Positions 1 to 7,823 of a DNA stretch of 64,000 bases are shown piece after piece. Position 1 is the first letter of the stretch. Every line of letters starts with the position of its first letter. The notes beneath the pieces are model-generated. The model was not told the DNA's origin. It made no database searches and saw nothing but the letters and a program-made list of their open reading frames with translations. Origin of the DNA: Variovorax beijingensis (lineage in GTDB: Bacteria > Pseudomonadota > Gammaproteobacteria > Burkholderiales > Burkholderiaceae_C); assembly GCF_007828835.1 (NCBI RefSeq), contig NZ_VIVL01000011.1:1-64000 (forward strand), written 5' to 3'. The position numbers and the translations under genes are program-made.

Positions 1-2
1 GC

Positions 3-113
3 AAGATCATGCGGCGCCTGCTGCGCAGCATCGCCAAGGGCGAGGCCATCACGCAGGACATCTCGACGCTGGAAAATCCGGCGATTCTGGAACAGTTGTC
101 ACAGACCAACTGA
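3..113 (+). CDS. C-terminal end of an unidentified protein (partial)
   Basis: The window opens inside a reading frame that runs from base 3 to a TGA at 111-113 and gives about 36 residues (KIMRRLLRSIAKGEAI... ending LEQLSQTN). The tail is mixed basic and polar with no membrane segment. I do not recognise the family from so short a piece. It is co-directional with the LapA-like gene that begins 139 bp later. Confidence 0.5.
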   Translation, partial: KIMRRLLRSIAKGEAITQDISTLENPAILEQLSQTN

Positions 114-252
114 TTCGATCTGTAGGACATGGCCGTTAGTGGGAAGCAGGGGCTTTTGCGGCCCGCGGCCTGAGGTAAAACCGGCGCAGTTGCCATGCAC
201 CTCGACGTGCATGGCGAGTTCACTGTGTTCGATCTTTACGAAGGAGGCCCCC

Positions 253-753
253 ATGGGCGTGAGATCTGCTTTCCTGTTCGTCATCCTGCTGCTGATCGCG
301 GCGCTCGCCGCGCTCAACTGGGGCACGCTCTCGTCACCGGTGCCGGTGTCGCTGGGCTTCATGACCGTGTCCGCGCCGCTGGGCCTCATGATGCTGGGGC
401 TGACGGTGGCCCTCGGCGTGTTCTTCCTGGTCTATGTTCTGTACCTGCACAGCTCTGTGCTGCTCGACGCCAAGCGCCACAACAGGGAAATGCAGGTGCA
501 GCGCGACCTGGCCGACAAGGCCGAGGCTTCGCGCTTCACCGAACTGCGCAATTTCCTCGAGGCGCAGGAAACCAAGCACATGGCGCAGAACGCCGACCGG
601 CATGCCGCACTGCTGACGCGGCTGGGGCAGGTCGAGAGCGTGATCCGTCAGCGCTCGGAGCAGTCCGACAACACCGTGGCCGCGCACATCGGCCAGCTCG
701 AAGATCGCATCGAGCGCAAGCCGCTGCCCACGGACATCGATCCGCGGATCTGA
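253..753 (+). CDS. LapA-domain inner-membrane protein
   Basis: A 166-residue protein with two hydrophobic segments (about residues 5-22 and 42-64) followed by a long charged helical tail rich in E, R, Q and A, probably a coiled coil facing the cytoplasm. This matches the lipopolysaccharide assembly protein A domain (DUF1049) architecture; E. coli LapA works with LapB in controlling LPS synthesis. A longer reading frame starts upstream, but the ATG at 253 follows a strong AAGGAGG at 241-247 with a 5-nt spacer, so I chose it. Function beyond the family is inferred. Confidence 0.75.
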   Translation: MGVRSAFLFVILLLIAALAALNWGTLSSPVPVSLGFMTVSAPLGLMMLGLTVALGVFFLVYVLYLHSSVLLDAKRHNREMQVQRDLADKAEASRFTELRNFLEAQETKHMAQNADRHAALLTRLGQVESVIRQRSEQSDNTVAAHIGQLEDRIERKPLPTDIDPRI

Positions 754-762
754 AGAGCCGCG

Positions 763-1068
763 TCAGCGCGCCAGCAGCACCCAGGCCGCCAGCTTCTTGG
801 CGTCGGCTTCGCTGACCTGGGTGTTGGCCGGCATCGCCAACGGCCCCCACACGCCCGAGCCGCCCTTGATGATCTTTGCCGCCAGCATGTCGACGGCACC
901 GGCGTTGCCCTTGTACTTGGCGGCCACGTCCTTGAAGGCGGGGCCGAGCACCTTGCGGTCCACCGCATGGCAGCTCATGCAGTTCTTCGACGTCGCCAGC
1001 GCCAGGTCGGCAAGGGCGGGCGCCGCCAGGCCGAGGCCGAGAACCGCGAATGACAGGAGTCTTTTCAT
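763..1068 (-). CDS. Small c-type cytochrome (class I, c551/c552-like)
   Basis: A 101-residue secreted electron carrier. A signal peptide covers residues 1-20 (cleavage after APALA), then a CMSCH haem-binding motif lies at 30-34, with His34 as one axial ligand. A GPAF segment follows at 42-45 and the probable axial Met is M79 in LAMPAN. The size and motif spacing fit monohaem periplasmic cytochromes that shuttle electrons to terminal oxidases or reductases. It is transcribed alone and towards the LapA-like gene. Confidence 0.88.
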   Translation of the reverse strand: MKRLLSFAVLGLGLAAPALADLALATSKNCMSCHAVDRKVLGPAFKDVAAKYKGNAGAVDMLAAKIIKGGSGVWGPLAMPANTQVSEADAKKLAAWVLLAR

Positions 1069-1176
1069 GGGGCTTTGTTCGTAATGGCTGGGTTACATTC
1101 GATGCAACGCGATTGTAGGTAGCGCCGTGGACCGGCGTCCGGAAGCGTTGCCAACAAAAACCCGGAAGGATTCGCG

Positions 1177-1431
1177 ATGCTTTTTCTGCTGTTGGGCCTG
1201 CTCGGCGTGGGCCTCAAGTACTTCGAGGTGGGCATGGTGGCCGGCTGGAGCTGGTGGATCGTGCTGTCGCCTTTTGCCATGGCCGTGGCGTGGTGGGCCT
1301 GGGCCGATTCGTCGGGCTACACCAAGCGCAAGGTCATCGAGCGCGAGGAAGCGCGCAAGCAGGCGCGCATCGACCGCCAGCGCAGCAACATGGGCCTGCC
1401 CGGCAGCAAGGGCCAACGCCCCAAGCGCTGA
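1177..1431 (+). CDS. TIGR04438-type small Trp-rich membrane protein
   Basis: An 84-residue protein with two short hydrophobic stretches in the first 45 residues, unusually rich in Trp (WSWW at about 24-27 and WWAWA at about 39-43). A strongly basic tail (KRKVIEREEARKQ, ending KGQRPKR) follows. This pattern matches the TIGR04438 Trp-rich family, which is common in Burkholderiales and has no known function. It stands alone between the divergent cytochrome gene and the convergent ilvD. Confidence 0.75.
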   Translation: MLFLLLGLLGVGLKYFEVGMVAGWSWWIVLSPFAMAVAWWAWADSSGYTKRKVIEREEARKQARIDRQRSNMGLPGSKGQRPKR

Positions 1432-1458
1432 CCGGCAGGCCCTGATCGCCCGTCGGCC

Positions 1459-3153
1459 TCAGAACTTGTCGAGCACCGCGCCCGAGCTGGCGCTCGAGGC
1501 ATTGAACGCGAACTTGGCCTGCACGCCGCGCGTGTAGCGCGGCGCCGGCGGCATCCAGCCTTCGCGGCGCTTGGCCAGCTCGGCTTCGGGCACGTTGAGC
1601 TCGAGCACCAGCTTGTGCGCGTCGATGGTGATCGAGTCGCCCTCGTTCACGAAGGCGATGGTGCCGCCCGCCGCCGCTTCGGGCGCGACGTGGCCCACCA
1701 CCATGCCCCAGGTGCCGCCCGAGAAGCGGCCGTCGGTGATCAGGCCCACGCTTTCGCCGAGGCCCGCACCGATCAGCGCGCCCGTGGGCGCCAGCATCTC
1801 GGGCATGCCCGGGCCGCCCTTGGGGCCGAGGTAGCGCAGCACCATCACGTCGCCGGCCTTGATCTTGCCGTCGAGGATGGCCTTGAGCGCCGACTGCTCG
1901 TCGTCGAACACGCGCGCCGGTCCGGTGATGACCGGGTTCTTGAGGCCGGTGATCTTGGCGACCGCGCCTTCGGGCGACAGGTTGCCCTTGAGGATGGCCA
2001 GGTGGCCTTCTTCGTACATCGGCTTGTCGATCGGGCGGATCACGTCCTGGTCGGCACGCGGCACGTCGGGCACGTCCTTCAGCACTTCGGCGATCGTCTG
2101 GCCGGTGATGGTGATGCAGTCGCCGTGCAGCAGGCCCGCGTTCAGCAGCACCTTCATGACCTGCGGGATGCCGCCGGCCTGGTGCAGGTCGACCGCGAGG
2201 TACTTGCCCGAGGGCTTCAGGTCGCAGATCACCGGCACCTTCTTGCGCATGCGCTCGAAATCGTCGATGGACCACTCGACCCCGGCCGCGTGCGCAATGG
2301 CCAGGAAGTGCAGCACCGCGTTGGTGGAGCCGCCCGTGGCCATGATCACGGCCACCGCGTTCTCGATGGCCTTCCTGGTCACGATGTCGCGCGGCTTGAT
2401 GTCTTTCTTGATGGCCTCGATCAGCACCTTGGCCGATTCCTTGGCCGAGTTGGCCTTCTCGTCGTGCGGGTTCGCCATGGTCGACGAGTAGGGCAGCGAG
2501 ATGCCGAGCGCCTCGAAGGCGCTGGACATGGTGTTGGCCGTGTACATGCCGCCGCAGGAGCCGGTGCCGGGAATCGCGCGCTTCTCGATCTCGTGCAGGT
2601 CTTCGTCGCTCATGTTGCCGGCGGCATTCTGGCCCACGGCCTCGAACACGCTCACGATGTTGAGGTCCTGTCCCTTGTAGCGGCCCGGCAGGATGGTGCC
2701 GCCGTAGACGTAGATGGCCGGCACGTTGGCGCGCAGCATGCCCATGAGGCCGCCCGGCATGTTCTTGTCGCAGCCGCCGACCACCAGCACGCCGTCCATC
2801 CACTGGCCGCCCACGCAGGTCTCGATGCAGTCGGAGATGACCTCGCGGCTCACCAGCGAGTACTTCATGCCTTCGGTGCCCATGGCCATGCCGTCGGAGA
2901 TGGTGGGGGTGCCGAACACCTGCGCGTTGCCGCCGGCTTCCTCGATGCCCGCGATGGCCGCGTCGGCCAGCTTCTGCAGGCCCGAGTTGCAGGGCGTGAT
3001 GGTGCTGTGACCATTGGCGACGCCGACCATCGGCTTCTTGAAGTCGGCCTCTTCGTAACCCATGGCGTAGAACATCGAACGGTTGGGCGCGCGGCTCTTG
3101 CCTTCGACGATGTTGGCGCTGCGGCGGTTGATCTGGATGGGTTTGGTGTCCAT
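1459..3153 (-). CDS. ilvD: Dihydroxy-acid dehydratase
   Basis: Dehydrates 2,3-dihydroxy-isovalerate and 2,3-dihydroxy-3-methylvalerate to the 2-oxo acids that precede valine, leucine and isoleucine. The 564-residue length is normal. Conserved cysteines expected to bind the Fe-S cluster are visible in TPCNSG (Cys55), GGCDKNMPG and GTGSCGGMYTANTM, and the C-terminal GRFSGGT block is present. The frame stays open upstream to 3288, but the ATG at 3153 starts the family-like MDTKPIQINRRS sequence. It is divergent from a LysR gene whose probable operator lies between them, so regulation by that protein is likely. Confidence 0.95.
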   Translation of the reverse strand: MDTKPIQINRRSANIVEGKSRAPNRSMFYAMGYEEADFKKPMVGVANGHSTITPCNSGLQKLADAAIAGIEEAGGNAQVFGTPTISDGMAMGTEGMKYSLVSREVISDCIETCVGGQWMDGVLVVGGCDKNMPGGLMGMLRANVPAIYVYGGTILPGRYKGQDLNIVSVFEAVGQNAAGNMSDEDLHEIEKRAIPGTGSCGGMYTANTMSSAFEALGISLPYSSTMANPHDEKANSAKESAKVLIEAIKKDIKPRDIVTRKAIENAVAVIMATGGSTNAVLHFLAIAHAAGVEWSIDDFERMRKKVPVICDLKPSGKYLAVDLHQAGGIPQVMKVLLNAGLLHGDCITITGQTIAEVLKDVPDVPRADQDVIRPIDKPMYEEGHLAILKGNLSPEGAVAKITGLKNPVITGPARVFDDEQSALKAILDGKIKAGDVMVLRYLGPKGGPGMPEMLAPTGALIGAGLGESVGLITDGRFSGGTWGMVVGHVAPEAAAGGTIAFVNEGDSITIDAHKLVLELNVPEAELAKRREGWMPPAPRYTRGVQAKFAFNASSASSGAVLDKF

Positions 3154-3244
3154 GGTGTCTCTTGTGTCGTGGGGGAGATCGAGGGGAATTCCAAGTATCG
3201 GACTTCTCATTGATTCATTCCAATCCATTTTTTCGCGCCGATTG

Positions 3245-3259
3245 ATATGCTTGGCATAT
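3245..3259. promoter_or_regulatory. Probable LysR operator between ilvD and its divergent regulator
   Basis: A perfect 6-bp inverted repeat, ATATGC-TTG-GCATAT, contains the classical T-N11-A LysR motif (TATGCTTGGCATA). It overlaps the ATG of the LysR gene (3258-3260), a position suited to autorepression, and lies about 90 bp from the ilvD start. That it binds this regulator is inference. Confidence 0.5.
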
Positions 3260-4202
3260 GAAAGATGCCTTGATCGACCTGCGCGCATGGCGCCAGTTCG
3301 TGGCCGTGGCCGAGGAGCTGCACTTCGGCCGCGCCGCGCTGCGGCTGCACATGACCCAGCCGCCGGTGACGCAGGCCATCGCCCAGCTCGAGAAAACGCT
3401 GGGCGTCGTGCTGTTCGACCGCACGCGCCGGCGCGTCGCGCTCACGCCGGCCGCGGAGGCGCTGCTGCCCGACGTGCGCGAGCTGCTGGCGCGCGCCCAG
3501 GCGCTGCCGGCGCGGGCCCGCGCGGCGGCAGCGGGGCAGGTGGGGCGCGTGCGCATCGCCTTCGTCTCGACCGTCGGTTTCGAGCAGCTGCCGGCCTGGG
3601 TGCGCGAATTCCGCGTGCGCTGCCCGGAAGTGGCGCTCGAACTGGTCGAAGCCACGGGCGACGTGCAGCTCGAGGCCCTTGCGCGCGGGGAGATCGACGC
3701 CGGCCTGATGCTGCATTCGCCGGGCGCCGCGCCGCCCGGTCTGGCGCGCCTGCCGGTGGAGGAGGAGGCGCTGGTGCTGGCGCTGCCGTCGCAGCACCGG
3801 CTCGCGCGTGCGCGGCCCGTGCCGCTGGCCGAGGTGCTGGACGAACCGCTCGTGATCTTTCCGCGCCGCATCGTGCCGTCGCTGCACGATGCGGTCTTCG
3901 ACCTCTATCACGCGGCGGGGCGCACGCCGCAGGTGGCGCAGGAGGCGATCCAGATGCAGACCATCGTCAACCTGGTGTCGGGCGGCATCGGCGTGGCCTG
4001 GGTGCCGCACAGCGTGATGCAGTTCCGGCGCGCCGGGGTGGTCTATCGGGAGGCCGGCGAGTTCAAGGGCGCGGGCCGGCGCCGCGTGGCGCTGCCGGCC
4101 TGCGAAACCAGCCTCGTGTGGCCTGCGCAGGCCGCGCATCCGGCGCTGGCGCGCTTCGTGGAATTCGTGCGCGAGCGCACGGGGCGGGCGCGGGCGGCGT
4201 AG
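3258..4202 (+). CDS. LysR-family regulator, divergent from ilvD (IlvY/IlvR-like role)
   Basis: A 314-residue protein with an N-terminal winged helix-turn-helix (about residues 8-67, with LRAWRQFVAVAEELHFGRAA and the PVTQAIAQLE recognition region), a linker helix, and a periplasmic-binding-like effector domain. Its divergent placement against ilvD parallels IlvY/IlvR activators of branched-chain amino acid genes. That role is inferred from position; the effector is unknown. The start is fixed by the ATG inside the palindrome at 3245-3259. Confidence 0.85.
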   Translation: MKDALIDLRAWRQFVAVAEELHFGRAALRLHMTQPPVTQAIAQLEKTLGVVLFDRTRRRVALTPAAEALLPDVRELLARAQALPARARAAAAGQVGRVRIAFVSTVGFEQLPAWVREFRVRCPEVALELVEATGDVQLEALARGEIDAGLMLHSPGAAPPGLARLPVEEEALVLALPSQHRLARARPVPLAEVLDEPLVIFPRRIVPSLHDAVFDLYHAAGRTPQVAQEAIQMQTIVNLVSGGIGVAWVPHSVMQFRRAGVVYREAGEFKGAGRRRVALPACETSLVWPAQAAHPALARFVEFVRERTGRARAA

Positions 4203-4214
4203 GGCCGGCCCGGC

Positions 4215-5159
4215 TTACCTGCGCGGCGTTCGTGCGCCGGCCGGCCGCGGTGCTTCGGGCGCATCGAGCGACGCGGCGAGCAGCGTCTCGAGCCAGCCCG
4301 CGAAGGCCTGCATGCGGCGCGAGAGGTTGCGCCGGTGCGGATAGACCAGGTGCACCGGCAGCGGCTGGGCGCGCGCCTCGGGCAGTACCTCGGCCAGCTC
4401 GCCGGCCGCGAGGTGTTCGCGCACGTCGTAGGCCGGGATCTGGATCAGCCCCAGCCCCGCCAGCGCGCAGGCGATGTAGGTCTCGGCGTTGTTTGCGCTC
4501 ACCTGGCTGCGCATGCGCAGCGCCGCGGTCTCGCCGTCGCGCTGCCACTCCCACGGCGCCGCGCGGCCGCTGGTCGGCGAGGCGTAGTTGACCGCGGTGT
4601 GCTCCGGCAGGTCCGCCGGCGTGCGCGGCGTGCCATGGCGCGCAAGGTAGGCCGGGCTCGCGCAATTGATCAGCGTGAAATGCCCCAGCGGCCGTGCCAC
4701 CAGGCTGCTGCTCGCCAACGGGCCCACGCGCAGCGCGCAGTCGACACCTTCGAGCACCAGGTCCACGGCACGGTCGCTGGAGCCGAGTTCGAGTTCGATC
4801 GCCGGGTAGCGCTCGAAGAAATCCGGCAGCGCCGGCGCAATGAGCCGCCGCGCGATGCGGCTCGGCACGTCGACCTTAAGCCGTCCGCTCACCTGGCTGC
4901 GCGACGGCAGGAACTGCTGCTCGATGTCTTCCATGTCGGCCACCAGCGTGCGGGCCCGTTCCAGCAGCACTTCGCCGTCGGGTGTGAGGCCGACGCGCCG
5001 CGTGGTCCGGTGCAGGAGGCGCGAGCCCAGCTTCGCCTCGAGCTGCTGCACCGCCGTGGAGATGGTGGCGCGCGGCAGTGCGAGCCGATCGGCCGCACGC
5101 GTGAAGCTGCCGGTTTCGGCCACGCGCAGGAACACCTTGAGAAGGTCGATGCGGTCCAT
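4215..5159 (-). CDS. LysR-family transcriptional regulator
   Basis: A 314-residue LysR protein. The helix-turn-helix lies in residues 1-62 (MDRIDLLKVFLRVAETGSFT with TTRRVGLTPDGE following), then the effector domain, then a Pro/Ala/Arg-rich tail. It belongs to the large group that often regulates a divergent oxidoreductase. Here the divergent neighbour is the SDR gene starting 130 bp away, which is its most likely target. The effector is unknown. Confidence 0.85.
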   Translation of the reverse strand: MDRIDLLKVFLRVAETGSFTRAADRLALPRATISTAVQQLEAKLGSRLLHRTTRRVGLTPDGEVLLERARTLVADMEDIEQQFLPSRSQVSGRLKVDVPSRIARRLIAPALPDFFERYPAIELELGSSDRAVDLVLEGVDCALRVGPLASSSLVARPLGHFTLINCASPAYLARHGTPRTPADLPEHTAVNYASPTSGRAAPWEWQRDGETAALRMRSQVSANNAETYIACALAGLGLIQIPAYDVREHLAAGELAEVLPEARAQPLPVHLVYPHRRNLSRRMQAFAGWLETLLAASLDAPEAPRPAGARTPRR

Positions 5160-5289
5160 GCGTGCTGTCTGTATTGTTTGTGATTATCAGAACAGTCTAG
5201 CGACGGATTGTTGATTTATTCAGGAACTTGCCATCAATAGACTGAAGCTTCCCGATTCACATCAACGCTCTTCAGCAGGAGGTCATTCC

Positions 5290-6063
5290 ATGTCCGCACG
5301 CACTCTCAAGAACAAGGTCGCCGTCGTCGCCGGCGGTGGCAAGAACCTCGGCGCGCTCATCGGCCATCAACTGGTCGACGGCGGTGCCCGCGGCATCGCG
5401 ATCCACTACAACAGCGACGCCTCGCGCAAGGAGGCCGAGAAGACCGCCGCCGAACTCGAGGCCAAGGGCGCCGGCACGCTGCTGGTGCAGGGCGACCTTG
5501 CCGTGGTGGAGAACAACGCGAGGCTGTTCGACCAGGCCGTGCAGCACTTCGGGCAGGTCGACATCGCCATCAACACCGCGGGCGTGGTGATCAAGAAGCC
5601 GATCCTCGATGTCACCGAAGCCGACTACGACCGCAGCTTCGACGCCAACGCCAAGGCCGCGTTCTTCTTCATCCAGCAGGCCGGCCGCACGCTGGCCGAC
5701 GGCGGCAGCATCGTGTCGCTGGTGAGCTCGCTGCTCGCGGCCTACACGCCGTTCTACGCGATCTATCCGGCCTCGAAGGCGGCGGTGGAGCACTACACGC
5801 GCGCAGCTTCCAAGGAGTTCGGCGAGCGCGGCATCTCGGTCAATGCCATCGGCCCCGGACCGATGGACACGCCGTTCTTCTACGGCCAGGAAAGCAAAGA
5901 GGCCGTCGAGTACCACAGCAGCGCGGCGGCGCTCAGCAAGTTCTCCAGGAAGGGCCTGACCGACATCGAGGACATCGCACCCATCGTGCGCTTCCTGGTC
6001 ACCGAAGGCTGGTGGATCACCGGCCAGACGATCTTTGCCAACGGTGGCTACACCACGCGGTGA
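5290..6063 (+). CDS. Short-chain dehydrogenase/reductase
   Basis: A 257-residue classical SDR. The cofactor loop GGGKNLGALIG lies at about residues 15-25, NTAG at about 95-98, a catalytic Ser in the LVSSL region, and the YPASK active-site motif (YxxxK) follows. A Rossmann fold for NAD(P) is expected, but the substrate cannot be read from sequence. It has a recognisable ribosome site (GGAGG at 5279-5283) and probably forms a regulator-target pair with the divergent LysR gene. Confidence 0.85.
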   Translation: MSARTLKNKVAVVAGGGKNLGALIGHQLVDGGARGIAIHYNSDASRKEAEKTAAELEAKGAGTLLVQGDLAVVENNARLFDQAVQHFGQVDIAINTAGVVIKKPILDVTEADYDRSFDANAKAAFFFIQQAGRTLADGGSIVSLVSSLLAAYTPFYAIYPASKAAVEHYTRAASKEFGERGISVNAIGPGPMDTPFFYGQESKEAVEYHSSAAALSKFSRKGLTDIEDIAPIVRFLVTEGWWITGQTIFANGGYTTR

Positions 6064-6153
6064 CGTGGATCTGCCCCAAGCTTCGCGCACTTTCGCGTCG
6101 CCTCGCGAAACCCCGCGCCGGCCGCGACATTTGGGCCGGGCACAATCTGCGCC

Positions 6154-6975
6154 ATGCTCATGTATCCGCAGATCAATCCCGTCGCCCTGCAGCTCGGGCC
6201 CGTGGCCATCCACTGGTACGGCCTGACCTATCTGGCCGCGTTCGCGCTGTTCTATTTTCTCGGCACGCGCCGGCTGCACCACGAACCGTACCGCTCGCTG
6301 GTCGGCCAGGGCGCCTGGCAGCGCAAGGACATCGAGGACATTCTCTTTCTGGGCGTGATGGGCGTCATCGTGGGCGGGCGGCTCGGCTATTGCCTTTTCT
6401 ACAAGCCCGAGTTCTACCTCTCGCATCCGCTCGAGATCCTCTATGTATGGCAGGGCGGCATGAGCTTCCATGGCGGCCTCCTCGGCGTGATCGGCGCGAT
6501 GGTCTGGTTCGCGCATTCGCGCGCGCGGCCGTTCTGGCAGGTGATGGACTTCGTGGCGCCCTGCGTGCCCACGGGCCTGGCGGCGGGCCGTGTCGGCAAC
6601 TTCATCAACGGCGAGCTCTGGGGGCGCTTCAGCAGCCCCGACCTGCCCTGGGGCATGGTGTTTCCGCAGAGCGGCTCGATGCTGCCGCGCCATCCTTCGC
6701 AGGTGTACCAGTTCCTGCTCGAGGGGCTTCTGCTGTTCGTCATCATGTGGCTCTACGCCCGCAAGGAACGCAGGCAGGGGCAGGTGGCCGCGGTGTTCCT
6801 GATCGGCTACGGCGTGCTGCGCTTCGTTGCCGAGTACTTCCGCGAGCCCGACGATTTCCTGGGCCTGCGCGCGCTGAACCTGAGCCAGGGGCAGTGGCTC
6901 AGCGTGCCGATGGTGGTCTTCGGCATCGGCCTGTGGATCTGGGCCGCGCAGCGCCGCCAGCCGGCGAGCGCCTGA
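6154..6975 (+). CDS. lgt: Prolipoprotein diacylglyceryl transferase
   Basis: Transfers diacylglycerol from phosphatidylglycerol to the lipobox cysteine of prolipoproteins, the first step of bacterial lipoprotein maturation, in the inner membrane. The 273-residue protein has about seven hydrophobic segments and the Lgt signature GRVGNFINGELWGR around residues 145-158, including the conserved Arg and Asn. HGGLLG and HPSQVYQ are also present. A possible -10 (CACAAT, 6141-6146) lies only 7 nt before the ATG, suggesting a leaderless or near-leaderless transcript. Confidence 0.95.
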   Translation: MLMYPQINPVALQLGPVAIHWYGLTYLAAFALFYFLGTRRLHHEPYRSLVGQGAWQRKDIEDILFLGVMGVIVGGRLGYCLFYKPEFYLSHPLEILYVWQGGMSFHGGLLGVIGAMVWFAHSRARPFWQVMDFVAPCVPTGLAAGRVGNFINGELWGRFSSPDLPWGMVFPQSGSMLPRHPSQVYQFLLEGLLLFVIMWLYARKERRQGQVAAVFLIGYGVLRFVAEYFREPDDFLGLRALNLSQGQWLSVPMVVFGIGLWIWAAQRRQPASA

Positions 6976-7050
6976 GCATCGGGCCCTCAGGGTAAGCACG
7001 GGCCGCGCATGGGGTGCGCGACCCTTGCGGCTCCCGTAAGGGCGCCTCAC

Positions 7051-7078
7051 AATTACGCGTAATTACAGAAAATTACGC
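7051..7078. promoter_or_regulatory. Probable operator of the GntR-type mat regulator
   Basis: A perfect 14-bp palindrome AATTACGCGTAATT (7051-7064) is followed by a third half-site AATTACGC at 7071-7078, about two helical turns from the first. It sits 25-52 bp upstream of the GntR gene in otherwise GC-rich DNA. GntR/FadR proteins bind such short palindromes, so autoregulation of the mat unit is likely but inferred. Confidence 0.55.
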
Positions 7079-7102
7079 CAGCCGATTTTTCCTTCAGCCG
7101 CC

Positions 7103-7771
7103 ATGCGCCTGGTCCCCAACTCCCTGCACGACGAAGTCGCTGCCACGCTGCGCGAGCAGATCTTCGCGGGCGCGCTGGTGCCGGGCAGTTTCCTGGACGA
7201 GGCCGCGCTGTGCGAGCGGCTGTCGATTTCGCGCACACCCTTGCGCGAGGCGCTCAAGGTGCTCACGGCCGAAGGCCTGCTGCGCCACGAGCCGCGGCGC
7301 GGCTGCTTCGTGCGCGAGGTGACGGAGCGCGATCTGGACGAGATATTCCCGGTCATCGCGCTGCTGGAAGGCCGCTGCGCCTACGAGGCGGCCCGCAACG
7401 CCAGCGATGCGGAGCTGAGCGAACTCGACGTGCTGCACGAACGGCTGGTGCGCCACGCCAAGGCCAAGCGCATCAACGACTACTACGCCACCAACCACCT
7501 GATCCACGAGGCCATCATCCAGCTGGCCGATAACAAGTGGCTGGCACAGGTGATTGGCGATCTGCGCAAAATTCTCAAGCTGGCGCGGCTTCAGCAACTG
7601 CATGCGCCGGGCCGGCTCGAGCAGAGCCTGTCGGAGCACCTGGCGGTGTTCGCGGCGCTCAAGGCGCGCGACAGCGAGGGCGCGGACGCGGCCATGCGCA
7701 CGCACCTGACACGGCAGCGCGAGGCGCTGCGCGCGGTGGCGCGGCAACAGAAATCCAGGGTGATGTCGTGA
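7103..7771 (+). CDS. GntR-family (FCD) regulator of malonate genes
   Basis: A 222-residue protein. The N-terminal winged helix-turn-helix is in residues 1-75 (LREQIFAGALVPGSFLDEAA, then SRTPLREALKVL), and the all-helical FCD ligand domain in residues 80-215 carries His residues expected to bind a metal. Its position directly upstream of malonyl-CoA decarboxylase parallels MatR of rhizobial mat operons, so I infer a malonate-responsive repressor. An upstream palindrome supports autoregulation. Confidence 0.85.
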   Translation: MRLVPNSLHDEVAATLREQIFAGALVPGSFLDEAALCERLSISRTPLREALKVLTAEGLLRHEPRRGCFVREVTERDLDEIFPVIALLEGRCAYEAARNASDAELSELDVLHERLVRHAKAKRINDYYATNHLIHEAIIQLADNKWLAQVIGDLRKILKLARLQQLHAPGRLEQSLSEHLAVFAALKARDSEGADAAMRTHLTRQREALRAVARQQKSRVMS

Positions 7772-7823
7772 ACGGCCTGAAAGAAGAAGGCATCCCCGCA
7801 GCACACAGCATTGGAGTTTGTCG

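Noticed and set aside
6976..7050. Hairpin CCCTTGCGG/CCGTAAGGG after lgt as an intrinsic terminator
   Set aside because: The stem is imperfect and no T run follows on either strand.
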